A stretch of 64,000 nucleotides of DNA. Origin: Margaritifera margaritifera. Its lineage: Eukaryota > Mollusca > Bivalvia > Unionida > Margaritiferidae. The DNA lies in assembly GCA_029931535.1 (NCBI GenBank), contig JAQPZY010001569.1, positions 465,001-529,000 of the forward strand, in the 5' to 3' direction. Positions 24,070-36,550 of this stretch are shown in pieces. Position numbers and translations under genes: made by a program. The stretch's first letter is position 1; every line of letters starts with the position of its first letter. The notes below the pieces were generated by a model. It did no database searches and was not told where the DNA came from. It saw only the letters and a list, made by a program, of their open reading frames with translations.

Positions 24070-24117
24070 ACACCTAAACACACACACACACACACACACA
24101 AACAAACACACACACAA
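24018..24117 (+). repeat. Interrupted (CA)n microsatellite
   Basis: A CA run of about 100 bp with TCA, CTAAA and AAACAAA interruptions. Confidence 0.97.
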
Positions 24118-24200
24118 TACCCCCTCCCATTCGCCCCCCTCCCCGGGTATCCTGGTAGGTCAGTCCAACCCTGCGCATTTGTCTCTTTATCTAAAGATGT

Positions 24201-24453
24201 GGGGCCCCTGGTGGCCGAGTGGTCTAAGGCGCTCGTCTTTACCGATCACTGCCATCTCACCTCTGTCTGCGTGGGTTCGAGCCTCGGGCTCGGCCAATGT
24301 GGATATGTGAGAAAGCTTGCCAGTAGCTTCCCGTGGGTCGGTGGTTCTTCCCGGGGTTTGTCAGGGTTCTTTCTCCACCAGATAAAACTGGCCGCCATGT
24401 ATAGCATATCATGTGCTGAATAATGGGGTTAAACCCACCACAACAACAACAAC
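24201..24453 (+). mobile_element. tRNA-derived SINE with 12-bp target duplication
   Basis: The head carries a Leu/Ser-tRNA-like A-box (TGGTGGCCGAGTGGTCTAAG) and a B-box GGGTTCGAGCC, so it has an internal polymerase III promoter. A body of about 150 bp ends in a (CAA)n tail. The insertion is flanked by the identical 12-mer ATCTAAAGATGT at 24189-24200 and 24454-24465. An intact duplication implies a fairly recent LINE-driven insertion. It abuts but is distinct from the CA microsatellite. Confidence 0.92.
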
Positions 24454-24465
24454 ATCTAAAGATGT

Positions 24466-25280
24466 TGGTAAGAAGAGGTTAAAGGTGTAAACAGGGGTCA
24501 AGTTTTAAGTACATTAGACAGATATTGAAAGAGATTAGATAGCTACCGGTATCTAATTCAGTCTGGCACGTCAACAAGCACAGCACCTGCAAAGATTGTA
24601 TGATAACGTTAAGCCAATTGAATCCGATTTATTTCCTGCCCGATACAGAATTAAAAAGATCAGCTGTCTGAGCGCTTATTTGTCGCAAAAACTTTATTAT
24701 GTCATTCGGTTGAGATGATACTTGCCATCAAATCCATGGGATAAGTTGCATTTCCTATATACTTTACTGATATTAACACATAGCATGGTTTAAAATGTTC
24801 ATGTCTTTGCCAATTTAATGTGTCAATTTTATATCGCCTGTCATCAGACAATTACACAAGCTGCTGTTCGTGTATCAAGAAGTAAAGCCATGTTTCCAGT
24901 ATTGTCTCTGATTTTAAATCGGTGTATCAAGCCTGCTGGTACTTTCTCTCTTTTTTGTAATGTCCTTTTTAATAATATGAACATAGGTCGAAATATTCCA
25001 TATTTATTTTATACTTCATTGTAAAATATAGAAAATAATTGGTGAAATACTATTAATATTTTATTCATGCAATATTTTCAATGTGACATATTTTAGCATT
25101 AAATAACCATGATTGGTTATTTATTGAAGTCTACATTTTATCTAATCTCTCGCAATGTAAACATATTGTCTTTCTTGTAAGTGATTAGGTAAAAGTGATA
25201 CTTTGATAATTACCCAGCCATGCTCATTTAATCCTTATAATTCCTATTTTCTTCATTTCTGCTGTCAACTCAGCGGATTC

Positions 25281-25314
<34 letters not shown>

Positions 25315-26262
25315 ATTTAAGGTAGCTCTTAATTTTCACTGAAGAGCCTCTTTACATGGCACCAGAATACCTATACTGAAAGTAGTCCCCAAAATTTACC
25401 AACGCGTAAGCAATTCCAGATCAGTATCACGTGACCGTTTACCGCCAATCACATGGTAGAAAACGCAGTCCATTCATAAAAAAATGGAATTGTATTTTTT
25501 CACTTGTGAAAAACAAGATATCCTATCATACCATGCAATTCTTTATTATATGTACCTTCAGATGACTCTAAAGCAATAAATGGAAACTCCATTACTTCTA
25601 AGTCATGGAAATTACTTTGTGCCGAAGATGTTTCACATACCACCGTTCGATTATGTCTCTGTACTGCCATGTCAACCATGTTGCGCTGCTTCACTCTGTC
25701 ACACTTGCTTCTCTTAAATCTCTGATATTTATATGGGGTGGGTGGGTGGGTGTGCTTAAGATTGAGTTTAATCTTCTAAGCTTTGATTCAGGAGCAAGTC
25801 TGGTATATAGTAAAAACAAAATTTTAATTGTCTGCGAAAATACTGTATATATTTCATTTTGTGATACAAGAACGATATAGTTTTACTTGTAGCTTCTCCA
25901 CTCGTTAAAATATCACGTTTTATCTGCCACACGATGAAATATAACTGGTTTTAACGTTGGACAAGAAAATATCCTTTATATACAAGCAAGACAGAGCATA
26001 CAACAGGACAGTCCTGCTAACGTAAAAGGGAGTAATAATTATTTCAGTGGAAAATATTTATACAAATTGAGAAAACTGGAGTTATCGTTTCTTGAGTATT
26101 CAAGAATAAAAGATACTATAAAACTATTGATGTGGGTGTCTTAGTATATGTACCTCGATTACATGTCCCTCGTCATTAACTCATGACTTCTGGTTTCCGG
26201 CCAATTTTAGAACGCTTCTCAAAGACAGGTGTCACATTACTCAGGGTGACGATTCTTAGAAT

Positions 26263-26264
<2 letters not shown>
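24466..26264. other. No gene seen; poly-A tract 25284-25312
   Basis: AT-rich unique-looking sequence. A 29-bp A run near 25.3 kb may be the tail of a lost retroelement, but no body is recognisable. Open frames at 24818 and 25605 have no known motifs. Confidence 0.5.

Positions 26265-26326
<62 letters not shown>
26265..26326 (+). repeat. (TA)n microsatellite
   Basis: An uninterrupted TA run of about 62 bp. Confidence 0.98.
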
Positions 26327-26328
<2 letters not shown>

Positions 26329-26644
26329 TCCCTGACACACGAATACTCCCCACTTCTCGTAAAATACTGTTTTTCATTTTCGTGCATTTCACTGTAAAAA
26401 TAAAATTTTATTTAAATTAAGTAACTTATTTATATTTTAACCCAACCCAGATTCATTAAATTGTTCACCTTAAAGTTCAGATCATCTGTATTTTTACAGT
26501 GCTCTGCGTTCATACCTCACTCAAGCAATTATTACTTTACAACATGTATGTTGGTATTGGTTCACAGTCGTCCTAAACTATAATTTCTCTTGCAGAAGTA
26601 TACGGTTTTGATGAAATTTCATTTTGCTTGATTTTGTTTTGGTT

Positions 26645-26816
26645 TTGGTGTTTTGCGGCACACAAACGTAAGTAGGTTATTTAGTGCCGAGGAGTAAAGT
26701 GTCTTGCATAAAAGCCACACAACGGTAGCCGACCCAAACTGATCCGCTGGTAGGATTCAAAGTCTCACCCTTTAGGTTGCGAGTTCAGCACGGTAACACT
26801 GAACCACCGCGGCTCC
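26645..26816 (-). mobile_element. tRNA-derived SINE (minus strand)
   Basis: Read on the minus strand, the head GAGCCGCGGTGGTTCAGTG resembles that of the SINE at 16775. An anticodon-like ACTCGCAAC and a mutated B-box (ACTTTGAATCC) follow. The body runs to an A/C-rich tail (CACCAAAACCAAAAC) that appears as GT-rich sequence at about 26628-26660. It is more diverged than the other SINEs and no target duplication was defined. Confidence 0.65.
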
Positions 26817-26829
26817 CTCGTTTCAAGTT

Positions 26830-28106
26830 GTGGCTATTGCTAAATATCTTGGATGGGGATGGGGGTATTGATAGCAATGCTAAGAAATTCAGCATACTAT
26901 TTCTGTGTACATTGGTATTTTAGATCGCTCTATACGAAAAAAAAGAAAATCGACAAGACAACACAAATTATAAATGCAGCTGATTGCGGCTATAAAACAG
27001 GGATTATTATGCTGCATTCATTAGAATCAGCTGATAATCAAAACACTGCGAGGGAAGTTTTAATATCCAAGACAAATCTCTGGTATTGTAATTTAAAGTA
27101 TGGCATTTCGCAAAAGTGGCGGCGAGGGGGTGGGTGGGGGTGGTTTGGGGTTAGGAAGTGGCAACTGCCCCAGACGCCAGGCGAAGTATTTGTTTAATTT
27201 TGTTTATAATTTTTTTTTTTTTTTTTTTGCAGTCGAATTTTCATAGCATTTCACCTTCATCTTAGTGTAACGGGAGCAATTCTTCACAAAACATATATTT
27301 AGGAGCGTTAGGGGGAGGGGTAACTGACATAAAAACTGTTCTCTGTAGGGGCGCCACTAAAGAACATTGTGCCTCCGTGGGCCTCGAATCATTGCGCCGC
27401 TACTGTTTCCCAACTTCGTATAATCAAATCGACGCCAGTAACACAAGTCTTATATCAGTGTATACGGTCCGCACTGAATGTGGCATGAAAAGCACTTATG
27501 TGGCATGAAAAGCACTGAATGTGGCATGAAAAGCACATTGTTTCAATATCTGCAGGCTTCGAAATTAATATGTGTTACACCATTATTTGATATATTGGGC
27601 GGATGCGTGTTTCAAGGAATCTTTGTCACAACTGTGTAACGTTTTGTCTCGCTTCTGAAATATATTAAGTCTGGGATTGTCATGTAGCCGGATGAATCTA
27701 ATAGAATTATCTTTTGCTTTTGATCACAGTCTTATGTAAAAAAGTAGGCAAAATACCCCCTCCCCCCCCCCCACACACACACTTAAAAACAACACAGTGA
27801 GTTCAGCATATTCTTGAGTGGATCATTTTATATTAGATAAGCTGAAAACTGTAATGCACATTTTGTATATAAATATTGTAAATTATACATTTGCGTGAAT
27901 GATTTCTTTTGGAGAATTTTTCTCACAAAATTCGCGACAATAAAAAAACTTATTCAGGTTTTATGATTTTTGCAATGGTAACGATGAATAACTTTCTGGA
28001 AAAAAATATTTTCTTGAATAGAACATCCGTTGTGCGTGTTGCTTATTTCCGAGGGGCAAGCTCACACTATTTTAATCTGTTTCATAATGAATAAAGTTAT
28101 TTTAAC
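26830..28106. other. No gene seen; small tandem triplication
   Basis: TGTGGCATGAAAAGCAC occurs three times in 27479-27537. GGGGGCG-rich segments near 27310-27410 include a short inverted pair (GTAGGGGCGCC and GCGCCGCTAC) that may be a further MITE scar. G-rich runs lie near 27127 and a C run near 27765. No coding region recognised. Confidence 0.45.
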
Positions 28107-28114
28107 ACTACACA

Positions 28115-28227
28115 CAAGGCCGCATTAAAGACGGAGACTGGCAGTGAAATTATATTTTGGGGTTGGGTGGGGTGGGGGCGCTTTTTATAATTGCTCCAGG
28201 GCCTCCCTTCATCTTGATCCGGCCTTG
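28115..28227. mobile_element. hAT-type MITE, 113 bp
   Basis: The ends are CAAGGCCGCATTAAA and CTTGATCCGGCCTTG, an imperfect 15-bp terminal inverted repeat (CAAGGCCG[G/C]AT). The flanks ACTACACA (28107-28114) and ACTACGCG (28228-28235) agree at 6 of 8 positions, consistent with an old 8-bp duplication as made by hAT transposases. The interior is G-rich and non-coding. Confidence 0.65.
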
Positions 28228-28235
28228 ACTACGCG

Positions 28236-29980
28236 TGTATTAAAACTAATCTATTGTTGGGTGGTGACTTTATCTTCAAGCTGTAGGATGTTGTTTTTAG
28301 ATCTGGCATAGAATGCGACCCTTTGCCTGATCTTGTAATCTGTTAAAAACTAAACGATGCGAGCGCTCGGTCGATCATCCTGCCCCATAATCTTTCCCTT
28401 CTTGTCACTATATTTGTATATAACACCTCAAATGTTTTTATTCTATCGAATCAGAAAAGCGACTCTTCGCAAATAAGTCGGGACACTCTCATGCCTTTCC
28501 ACCAATGATCGGAAAAGAACATCAGAAATACCATAGTAGCCGACAGTGCGGATATATGTAGCTTTTTTACCACATGACGTCAAGTGTACATCACACACCA
28601 TCATATCGTTATTTAGGACTCTAGACTGAGATGACTTACTCATGGCCGAAACATCACAAGTTTTTTATTTTAAGCATAAACTCGCTAGAAAACTTTCTTT
28701 TCCTGAATGCTTTCTACATGATTCTATTTTGCATAGAATACTGTAAGCGTGTAAATGAAATATCCGCCATTTTCCCGGCGATTTCTCCCTTGTTACGTTG
28801 TATCGCTCCATCAAAGTATTTCCGAGACGGAATTTTGTAGAAAAGGCACGAGGTGTTCCGATTGTTTGAAAAATATATGTATGACTACAGAAAAGTAGTG
28901 AACATTATGGGTTTCTTCATCTCTCCTATTTATTAATTCGTATATTGTGTCACTCATATTTATGCGGCCAGTAAGATCCTCTTATACACGCTTTCTCTAA
29001 AGTCAATTCAGTTTGCATACATTACTCTAGTGCAAAGTACGGTGAAGGTACTAAACATTTCTCATTTACAGATGCTACGAGTAGATCAAGGTCGAGCTGG
29101 AAAAATAAATCTGTGCTTGGAGGACTACTATCTGATACGAGAGACAGAGCTAGATCGATGTTTTCGAAAGTTTTGGTTGTCCCTATAATATGATCCATTC
29201 ATTCAAGCTCGGCAATAATAAGGTAAAGAGTTTTTAGATGGAACGAGGGATTAGGCTTGAGTGATACGACCGAACGAGGGAATAGGCTTGAGTGATACGA
29301 CCGAACGATGGATTAGGCTTGAGTGATACGACTGAAAAGAAAGGGTTAAACTTATGTTTAAAAGGCAATGTTATTCTAGATATACATTCAACTATTTTGA
29401 AGTAGCCATCAGTGTCAAAACTTCGATAATCCATGACGACATTTTTATTTTTCTGTCATTGATTTCTCGAACTCCGATTTTAAAAAAAATGTATTGCCTT
29501 TTCTACCCATTGTTTCAAAGAAAATGTTTAAGCTTTGAACATGCTGTCTCGGTAGACTATCGCTTTCCTGTCCCATAGCTCATTACTTTTTATTAATTAA
29601 CCAACTTCACAATTTAAGTTAGAATTAGTGCTGGAAATATTAAATTCATGCATGAGCTTTAAATTGATTACTGTCAAATATGTATCAAATTCTTTTCTCT
29701 GATTCAAAATATTGACACAAATGTAATTGAATGTCGATCAATAGGGATACTATTTTTCTATCTTTCTCTCTTTTTAACCTTAAAATGGACTACAAGGGTA
29801 TATATTCATGGGACAGTGATGGTGTTTGGGACCATCTGAAAACAAATCCTTCACTGCCATTCTAAATTGAATTGCGTACTTTTTATAGAGGATGAAATAT
29901 GTATAAACAGGATTCAATTAGTTACAGTTCATGGACTTATTTCTTTGCAGTACTATAGCATAGCTTAGTACTAAAATCTT
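28236..29980. other. No gene seen; 31-bp triplicate at 29241-29333
   Basis: GAACGAGGGATTAGGCTTGA starts three successive 31-bp units at 29241, 29272 and 29303. The rest is AT-rich without recognisable coding sequence. Confidence 0.6.
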
Positions 29981-30435
29981 ATTTGACTACATTTATGCTC
30001 TCATTTGATTACATTTATGCTCTTATTTTACTACATTTATGCCCTTATATTACTACATTTATGCTATTATTTTATTACATTCATGCTCTTAGTTTACTAC
30101 ATGTATTTATACTCTGATTTTATTACATTTATGCCCTTATTTTACTACATTTATGCTCTGATTTTATTACATTGATGCTCTTATTTGACGACATGTATGC
30201 CCTTATATTACTACATTTATGCCTTTATTTTACTACATTTATGCTCTTATTTTACTACATTATGCTCTTATTTTACTACATGTATGCTCTGATTTTATTA
30301 CATTTATGCTCTTATTTTACTACATTTATGGTCCGATTTTATTACATTTATGCTCTGATTTTATTACATTTATGCCCTTACTTTACTACATTTATATTCT
30401 TATTTTACTACATTTATCTTCACTATTTCATTACA
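29981..30435 (+). repeat. 22-bp minisatellite, about 20 copies
   Basis: Units of ACTACATTTATGCTCTTATTTT show frequent single-base changes (ATTACATT, GCCCTTA, GCTCTGA). Because 22 is not a multiple of three, two overlapping frames stay open over it. Both are rich in Leu, Tyr and Phe and neither is a gene. Confidence 0.92.
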
Positions 30436-30612
30436 AACCAAGGACTAAATATATATTGCTGTATCCAGATACGAAACAAATTGCTGACTAAAGTATCTAG
30501 CTATGATCCATAGTACACAGCCTCGGCTAGTGAAGGCAGGGGTTAATCCACTCGCTTTGTAACTCCTTAGTTCAGGGTTCGCTCCTTGTTGTAATAACTT
30601 ATCAGAGTTATT

Positions 30613-30774
30613 CAGTGCTGGATTACCTAATAGGCAGACTAAGCACGTGCTTAGGGCCCCAGCAAAGCAGGGGCACAAAAAAAAAAAAATTACTGGGGGG
30701 GGGGTGAATTACATAAGGGGGGCACCATAATCCTTTCAGTGCTTAGCCCCTCTAAAGGACTTAATCTGGACCTG
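30613..30774. mobile_element. hAT-type MITE, about 162 bp, with 8-bp target duplication
   Basis: It starts CAGTGCTGGATTA and ends TAATCTGGACCTG. The ends are partial inverted repeats sharing CAG and GATTA. A second inner inverted block is CTAAGCACGTG and CAGTGCTTAG. The 8-mer GAGTTATT lies directly outside both ends (30605-30612 and 30775-30782), the duplication length made by hAT transposases. The interior holds A13 and G9 runs and no frame. Confidence 0.72.
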
Positions 30775-31083
30775 GAGTTATTGGTAATCTAAGACGTTTT
30801 TTCCCCCTGTGTTCTTCGCTTTCCTCCACCTCAAATACCATCTGAGACGTCCACCCGGACTCAATATGAATTACAATAACTGTTGCAAAATAGAATCCAA
30901 ACAATATTTGATTTCATCCTGCTGATGTACCAATATATAATGCACATTTTAGTCTCTTGTTTGATTCACGTCATCGTATACCTGGAATAAAGCAACCATT
31001 TAACTACGGCAAAACTATGGTGGCATGAGATGGAAAACTCGCAAGTTTACTAAGGATGGCCTGATTTTAAAAACATGACTGCG

Positions 31084-31528
31084 CCGATCGGTCCAAGACA
31101 CTAGCTGAAATACCCCGTACCTCTCATGACCGATCGGTCCAAGACACTAGTTGAAATACCAAGTACCTCTCATGGCTGCGACCAATCGGTCCAAGACACT
31201 AGTTGAAATACCTCGTACCTCTCTCATGGCCGATCGGTTCAAGACACTAGTTGAAATACCCCTACCGGTCCAAGACACTAGTTGAAATACCCCGACCGGT
31301 TCAAGACACCAGTTGAAATACCCCGATCGGTCCAAGACACTAGTTGAAATACCCCGACCGGTCCAAGACACTAATTGAAATACCCCGATCGGTCCAAGAC
31401 ACTAGTTGAAATACCCCGACCGGTCCAAGACATTAGTTGAAATACCCCGATCGGTCCAAGACACTAGTTAAAATACCCCGATCGGTCCAATACACTAGTT
31501 GAAATACCCCGATCGGTCCAAGACACTG
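31084..31528 (+). repeat. 31-bp minisatellite, about 13 copies
   Basis: The unit is CGGTCCAAGACACTAGTTGA followed by AATACCCCGAT. The first four copies are 45-53 bp apart because they carry an extra GTACCTCTCATG segment; later copies are exactly 31 bp apart. The array alternates between GATCGG and GACCGG variants. An open frame on the minus strand is incidental. Confidence 0.93.
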
Positions 31529-31529
31529 G

Positions 31530-32110
31530 ATCTGTGATTCATATTATGCGTCTGTTTGCTATGAATGTATGTACAAAAGGAAATGTGTTTCTAACAAAAC
31601 AAAGACGATAAGTGCCTGTTAATTATTGAAAAAATAATCATAATAAAGACACAAAACCGCATTTCTATAGTATAATGAGTTCCATCTAAAAACTGCAATA
31701 AACCTTAAGGAGCATATCACCAGCACAACTTAACATTGCTAGCAGAATAGTTAGGCATGTGAACCCGAATGTTAGATTAATGATAACACCTCGCCATTCC
31801 TTTGGGCTATTAAAATACTTTTCTTTTATGGCTATCATAAACAATCTTATTGAACTAACTTAAAAGTGTGCTGTCTGGACTTACCATCTATATTACTATT
31901 TACTATCCTAGTCTGACAAATAATTGGAAACTATCGTAAGGAAAATATCCAGGCCACTTTAAATTTCGGCTATTGTATATTTACTCTGATTTAAGAGCGT
32001 AGAAAAAGTTGGCAGCTGAAATAAGCTTTTTCCTTTCTAATGCTTCTTTGGCAGCTAAAATAAGCTTTTTGCTTTGAACGAAAATAAACAAAATTGTATC
32101 TCTTTCAGCT
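31530..32110. other. No gene seen
   Basis: AT-rich sequence containing a small direct repeat (GGCAGCTGAAATAAGCTTTT and GGCAGCTAAAATAAGCTTTT) near 32012 and 32050. Confidence 0.55.
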
Positions 32111-32745
32111 GTGATATGTCTGGTTCGAATGGCGCCTGCAGCCCAATTCTTGTATTTAAATGTCACCACCATGCAGGTCTATAGTAAAACATCCAAGCAG
32201 CAGTTTACCTACAGCATGGAAGGTCAAGCACTTGATGTTGTGCAACACCATCCATACCTTGGAGTAGAATTAAGCGACAACTTGAAGTGCAACCTTCGTA
32301 TTAGCAACATCGCCAACAAAGCTTCAAGTGTGCTGGGATTTCTTAATCGTAATTTTAGGAATTGTCCATCCAAAGTAAAAGAGAGGGCCTCCTTCAGCTT
32401 AGTAAGACAGAATCTGGGATATGTATCCAGCGTATGAAACCCTCAAGCAAAAACCCAGATCAAGCAGGTGGAACAGATAAAGAGGAAAGAAGCCCGTTTT
32501 GTATTCTGCTATGATTAACATCTTACAATGGCAATCGTTACAACAACGGCGCATCTACGCAGATGTGACCCTATTTTATAAAGTCATAAATATCTTAGTA
32601 GCTGTACCATGCACCTACCACCTAACCCCAGCATCAGTAAGATCTACAAGATACAGACACTCACAGAAATGCATAATGTACCAGTGCAGAATCAATGTTT
32701 ACCAGTATTCATTTTTTTTCCTCAAACAGTTGCTTACTGAAACAA
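32111..32745 (+). pseudogene. CR1/jockey-like LINE, C-terminal part of the reverse transcriptase ORF
   Basis: The frame contains HPYLGVELSDNLKCNLRIS and then ANKASSVLGFLNRNFRNCP. This is the 'YLGV...I..KA...LGFLRRN' thumb/connection block of CR1/jockey-clade LINEs. After a frameshift near 32437 it continues with LQWQSLQQRRIYADVTLFYK (the L.W..L..RR....L.Y block) and a short tail. The palm domain is missing, so this is a 5'-truncated dead copy. Confidence 0.75.
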
Positions 32746-35005
32746 ACTCTCTTTGCTTATACTGTACCAGTGACACGTCTGATGTTTCAGCAGAATATGC
32801 ACAACTGTATATTTGTTTTTCTTTCAGGATTTTAGTGTTATTTCCAACAATTAAAATAGTGGATTCGTGTTGTGCATTTACACTTAGTTTCATTGCATTC
32901 TGTGCATATTCCTGACAAAACCTTAAACTTGTTATAGCTTATTTTGTCAATGGGCTTGTGAAAAATAGTATTTTCAGACATGAAATACTGTTGACATTCT
33001 CATCGCCATACCCCTATAAATTATTATTTATTGAACAGATTGCTTATGTTCATATCCATTGCAAATATAGCACCTGATGTCTTTGCCATGATGGCAGGTT
33101 TCTGTTACATCTCCTGTTTCAGCACAAAAACGACACTCATTGGATAGTTTCCTCATAATAAGGGTATAGCAGTTTATAATTTCCAGCAATACAGCTGTTT
33201 CTTTTGCACTTAGATGAATCTTATCCTTAGAGTACAGTATGAGTTTCATTTCATTACCGATGTTTCCTGAAAAGAATGAAGGATACTGGTCTATATAAAG
33301 CAAATTAACTGTGCAAATGGATCAATAAGTATTTCATCTATAACTTTTGACTTGATTATCTTCCATTTATTTGCATGGAAATTATAAGATGAAATCATAC
33401 ATACTTTCAAGGTTAAATGCAAATCAATCTACACTATATATCAGCTAATATTTATGTCGACGTAATCTCATCTTAAAACTATGTTGAAAGTAAACTTTCA
33501 AAAGTGAAAAGTTAAATAAAAATGACACAGTAAAATATAATTGAGTGATACTAATACATTTTCGAAATGTGAAAACGAGAAAGACACAACTGTATTTAAT
33601 GCCTCTCGGTTAGTGCAAAACCCGCATGATTAAAAACTACACAAAGTGGAAAGAAGAAAATATGTATTACCACAAAAAGTTTTAAAAAATTGGAGATAAG
33701 AGAGATCACTATAATGAACACTTTAAAACATAAGTATTACAATGATGAGAATTTCAGGATAATTCTCAAATGCTAGAGTCAGAAGTTTACAGGTATTGAA
33801 ACAAAATATAAAGTCAGGTACAACGTTGAACAGACTCGGTGTTCCGTCAGTTGACTTCTACCATATGTGACTAAATTTAATTCAGTCTGAAGGTGTTGAT
33901 GATAGTGATCTTGATATAGATCATCAAATTCCTTGTCCTTATTTCAATCTTTCAGATCCACAAGAGCAGAGAACATGGTTTTATTGGTCGAACACACGAT
34001 ATATGGTAACCAGTGAAAACTGATAAAACATGTTTAAAATACCGTCGAAATGACAGATACGGGAGCATAATAGATAGGTAGAAGCTTACAAAATGGCCAC
34101 CATCATCCTTGAGGAGACTTTGAATCAGATGCTTTATTCTTTTTGTCCTTTCTCTATCTTCTCTTAAATGTAGAATTACATAGTAGACAGAAACTCTAGT
34201 AACGAAACCGGTTGTTACAAGTGTTGTCATTGGTTCAAACGCATCGATTACAAAGTACTCGGTACGCATTTATTAGCATTATTTTCTGTGTTGTATTTTT
34301 CCTTTGTTGGTCTTTAATATGTATGCGTTTGAATATTATCAACGTAAAGCTTAGTGCTGATAGAGGTAATAACTTGAATGACAAAACGCAGTAAAGTATC
34401 TAATATCATTTAATATCATGTGATCTTCTTTTTAACTCTGTCTGTAGTTCAATTAAATCATTCATGGGTACAAATGTACTCATCCATGATGTTGCTGCTA
34501 CGATGACAAAATCTGAAAATAAACTGGATTTTTGGCTGATCATGCACTGACAAAGATTTCATTTCTTGATTTATTTGCGTCCACCTTTTCAACTCCTTAT
34601 CAGTTAAAGTTTTATTAGTATTCTCTTTGTAGCTTCCATTCTGTATTATAATGTTCAATTTTTGTTTTTATACTTAAATTCCTGTGGAAATAAAGCTGTT
34701 TTTTTTTTTTTTTTTTTTTCTTGTGTGAAATCCAGTTATTTTCAAAGTTTCTTTTTTTATCCTTTGCAATAACACGAAAATAGCAGGAGATGGTGATTTT
34801 TTAATGATATTAAAGGATGTGACGATTACATGAAAGATGATTATACATACATTGAATCAGTACAAAATATTGAACCATATTTAAATGAACATAACCAATG
34901 AACATAATGTTTTATAACTCCTTAATAAACCCCTTAATAATATAGACTTACATTCTTAAACGCTTATAAAATAATAGAAGATTTTGGCATTGAAACAAGT
35001 GCAAT
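32746..35005. other. No gene recognised; cysteine-rich frame at 33028-33303 (-)
   Basis: AT-rich sequence. One minus-strand frame ends with a Cys-rich stretch (ECRFCAETGDVTETC, then RCYICNGYEH) that looks like a metal-binding ribbon but matches no family I can name. A T-run (about 34700-34719) could be a reversed retroelement tail. Other open frames carry no motif. Confidence 0.45.
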
Positions 35006-35009
35006 ATGA

Positions 35010-35570
35010 GTGAAGAATTTATCAACAAAACTCTATTTTAAGATAGAGAGATGGCGAAATTTACTTGCATTAGAAGGAAGGTCTAGACCAGAAAATGTAC
35101 GTATTGTTCAGAAAGTAGTAAGGAGATTTTATAAGTCACCCCAATACAGAAACAACACGAGGTTCCAGTTTAGTACAGGAATAAGACAAAGAAGGTTTCA
35201 AAAAGGAACGTCAGAAAGACATTTGTTGACTTTGCGCTTAAAGGTGATCCATTTCTTACCATAAAAGGATCGGCAGAAGCCGTGCAAGACACAGAAGACA
35301 TACAGCATAAATATCCATTAGAACCCACTATTGTACAAAGACAGACAATGCCAGTTAGTCTGGAAATAGAGATGAAGTTGGTGAAAGAAATCTTGTCTGA
35401 TACAAATGACTTAACCAGTGGATTCAGAAGAAGAAATACTGATTTTATTTAATCAATGGGTAAACTAGACGAAGCTTTCTAAAAGGTGTCGTCTTCCCGT
35501 TATAAAGCTGCAGATCGAAAAGAAATTGTTCAAAGATTATTTACCCCGCAAGAAGAAAAAGAGATTTGAG
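35010..35570 (+). pseudogene. Decayed unknown gene, 5' piece
   Basis: A run of plus frames shows coding-like, hydrophilic sequence. An 84-codon frame starts at 35010 and an overlapping frame carries the segment KGDPFLTIKGSAEAVQDTED and continues for about 70 codons without a stop. The next segment ends with KEIVQRLFTPQEEKE just before the TA microsatellite. At least two frameshifts and a stop break it. I do not recognise the protein. It may be the same gene as the fragments at 36630-37350 on the other side of the LTR-like insertion. Confidence 0.4.
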
Positions 35571-35571
35571 G

Positions 35572-35575
<4 letters not shown>

Positions 35576-35634
<59 letters not shown>
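35576..35634 (+). repeat. (TA)n microsatellite, left part
   Basis: A TA run of about 59 bp, interrupted at its right edge by the LTR-like insertion. Confidence 0.97.
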
Positions 35635-35638
<4 letters not shown>

Positions 35639-36546
35639 ACGACTAGGGGTTGAATATGTAACAAAAGAAAGATAGACTCAAACAAGCTTTCACAATTTCT
35701 AAAATACAAATTTAATTTCCTAAAAGATAAAATATTGTAAACAAACAAAGTAAAAGAATTAAAAATAACTTACAGTGTAGAAATTCCTTAGATAATCCTA
35801 AATTGCACTACAGAATTCACTAATCCGGAAACGGTCCAAAGGTATTCCGAATGAGGATACTAATGTGCTTATGTGCTAACAAGAATCAGTTCTAAATCAA
35901 AATGTTATTAATTAAAGGTAAATTTCTGTGAACGTGGAATATCCAAAAAGTTCTAGAAATATTTCCGCTAATTCCGACTGAGTTAAATAATGTTCAGATC
36001 TTTGAATAATAGTATATAATCCCAAAAGTACTAGTTAGAAATAAGAATTCACAAGCTGGCTATCACAAACAATAAACAAATTCCTCTATGACTTTTACGA
36101 ACTGAAGTAGCAGTGACTAAAATCTAGTTGTATAGTCTCTTACTGCGTAAAAGAGAATTTAAAACCCTTAACTACGTTCTAAAACAATTCAATCTTTCCT
36201 TGTAAACAACTTTTACTGATTCAATCAGAAACTAGGTCGCGCATGTCACCGCTAAAAGTGCTTCGCACTGCGATTTTATATCTTATTTCAAATGAACATG
36301 TTACTGACTTCTTATTGAGACATGGGATCCAGGTCACGAATCACAACGCGCTACTCACGTGACTCACCATGTTGTTAAGTTGACCGACATAATTATTGAT
36401 TTCCTTAGACAAAAGCAATGACTCATGTTGACATTCCGTAAATAAGGTATACAATAGCGTCGGCTACTGAATTAAAGAATTATAATACAAATGTCATAAA
36501 CTGAATGAAAATTATATTATAATTTAAAGATGATACATAATTCCGT

Positions 36547-36550
<4 letters not shown>
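35635..36550. mobile_element. Probable solo LTR, 916 bp, inside a TA microsatellite
   Basis: The segment begins TGTTACG and ends CGTAACA, a perfect 7-bp inverted repeat with the canonical TG...CA termini of an LTR. On both sides it is directly bordered by TA repeats (ATATA outside each end), as expected for insertion into one microsatellite with a 5-bp duplication that the repeat hides. No gag or pol frame lies inside and no second LTR is present, which fits a solo LTR left by recombination. A MITE with short TIRs is a less likely alternative. Confidence 0.6.

Noticed and set aside
23476..24423. Frames with Leu-Ser and Thr-His runs
   Set aside because: They span CT and CA microsatellites and, in the last case, a SINE. 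No independent coding sequence.
27340..27410. Third MITE suggested by GTAGGGGCGCC / GCGCCGCTAC
   Set aside because: The inverted match is short and no target duplication flanks it.
30515..30600. tRNA-like segment with CAGGGTTCGCTCC
   Set aside because: A B-box-like match alone; no convincing A-box, body or tail, and it runs into the hAT-type MITE.
33028..33303. Cysteine-rich minus frame, possibly a transposase zinc ribbon
   Set aside because: Cysteine spacing does not fit piggyBac or another family I can name, and no catalytic part is nearby.
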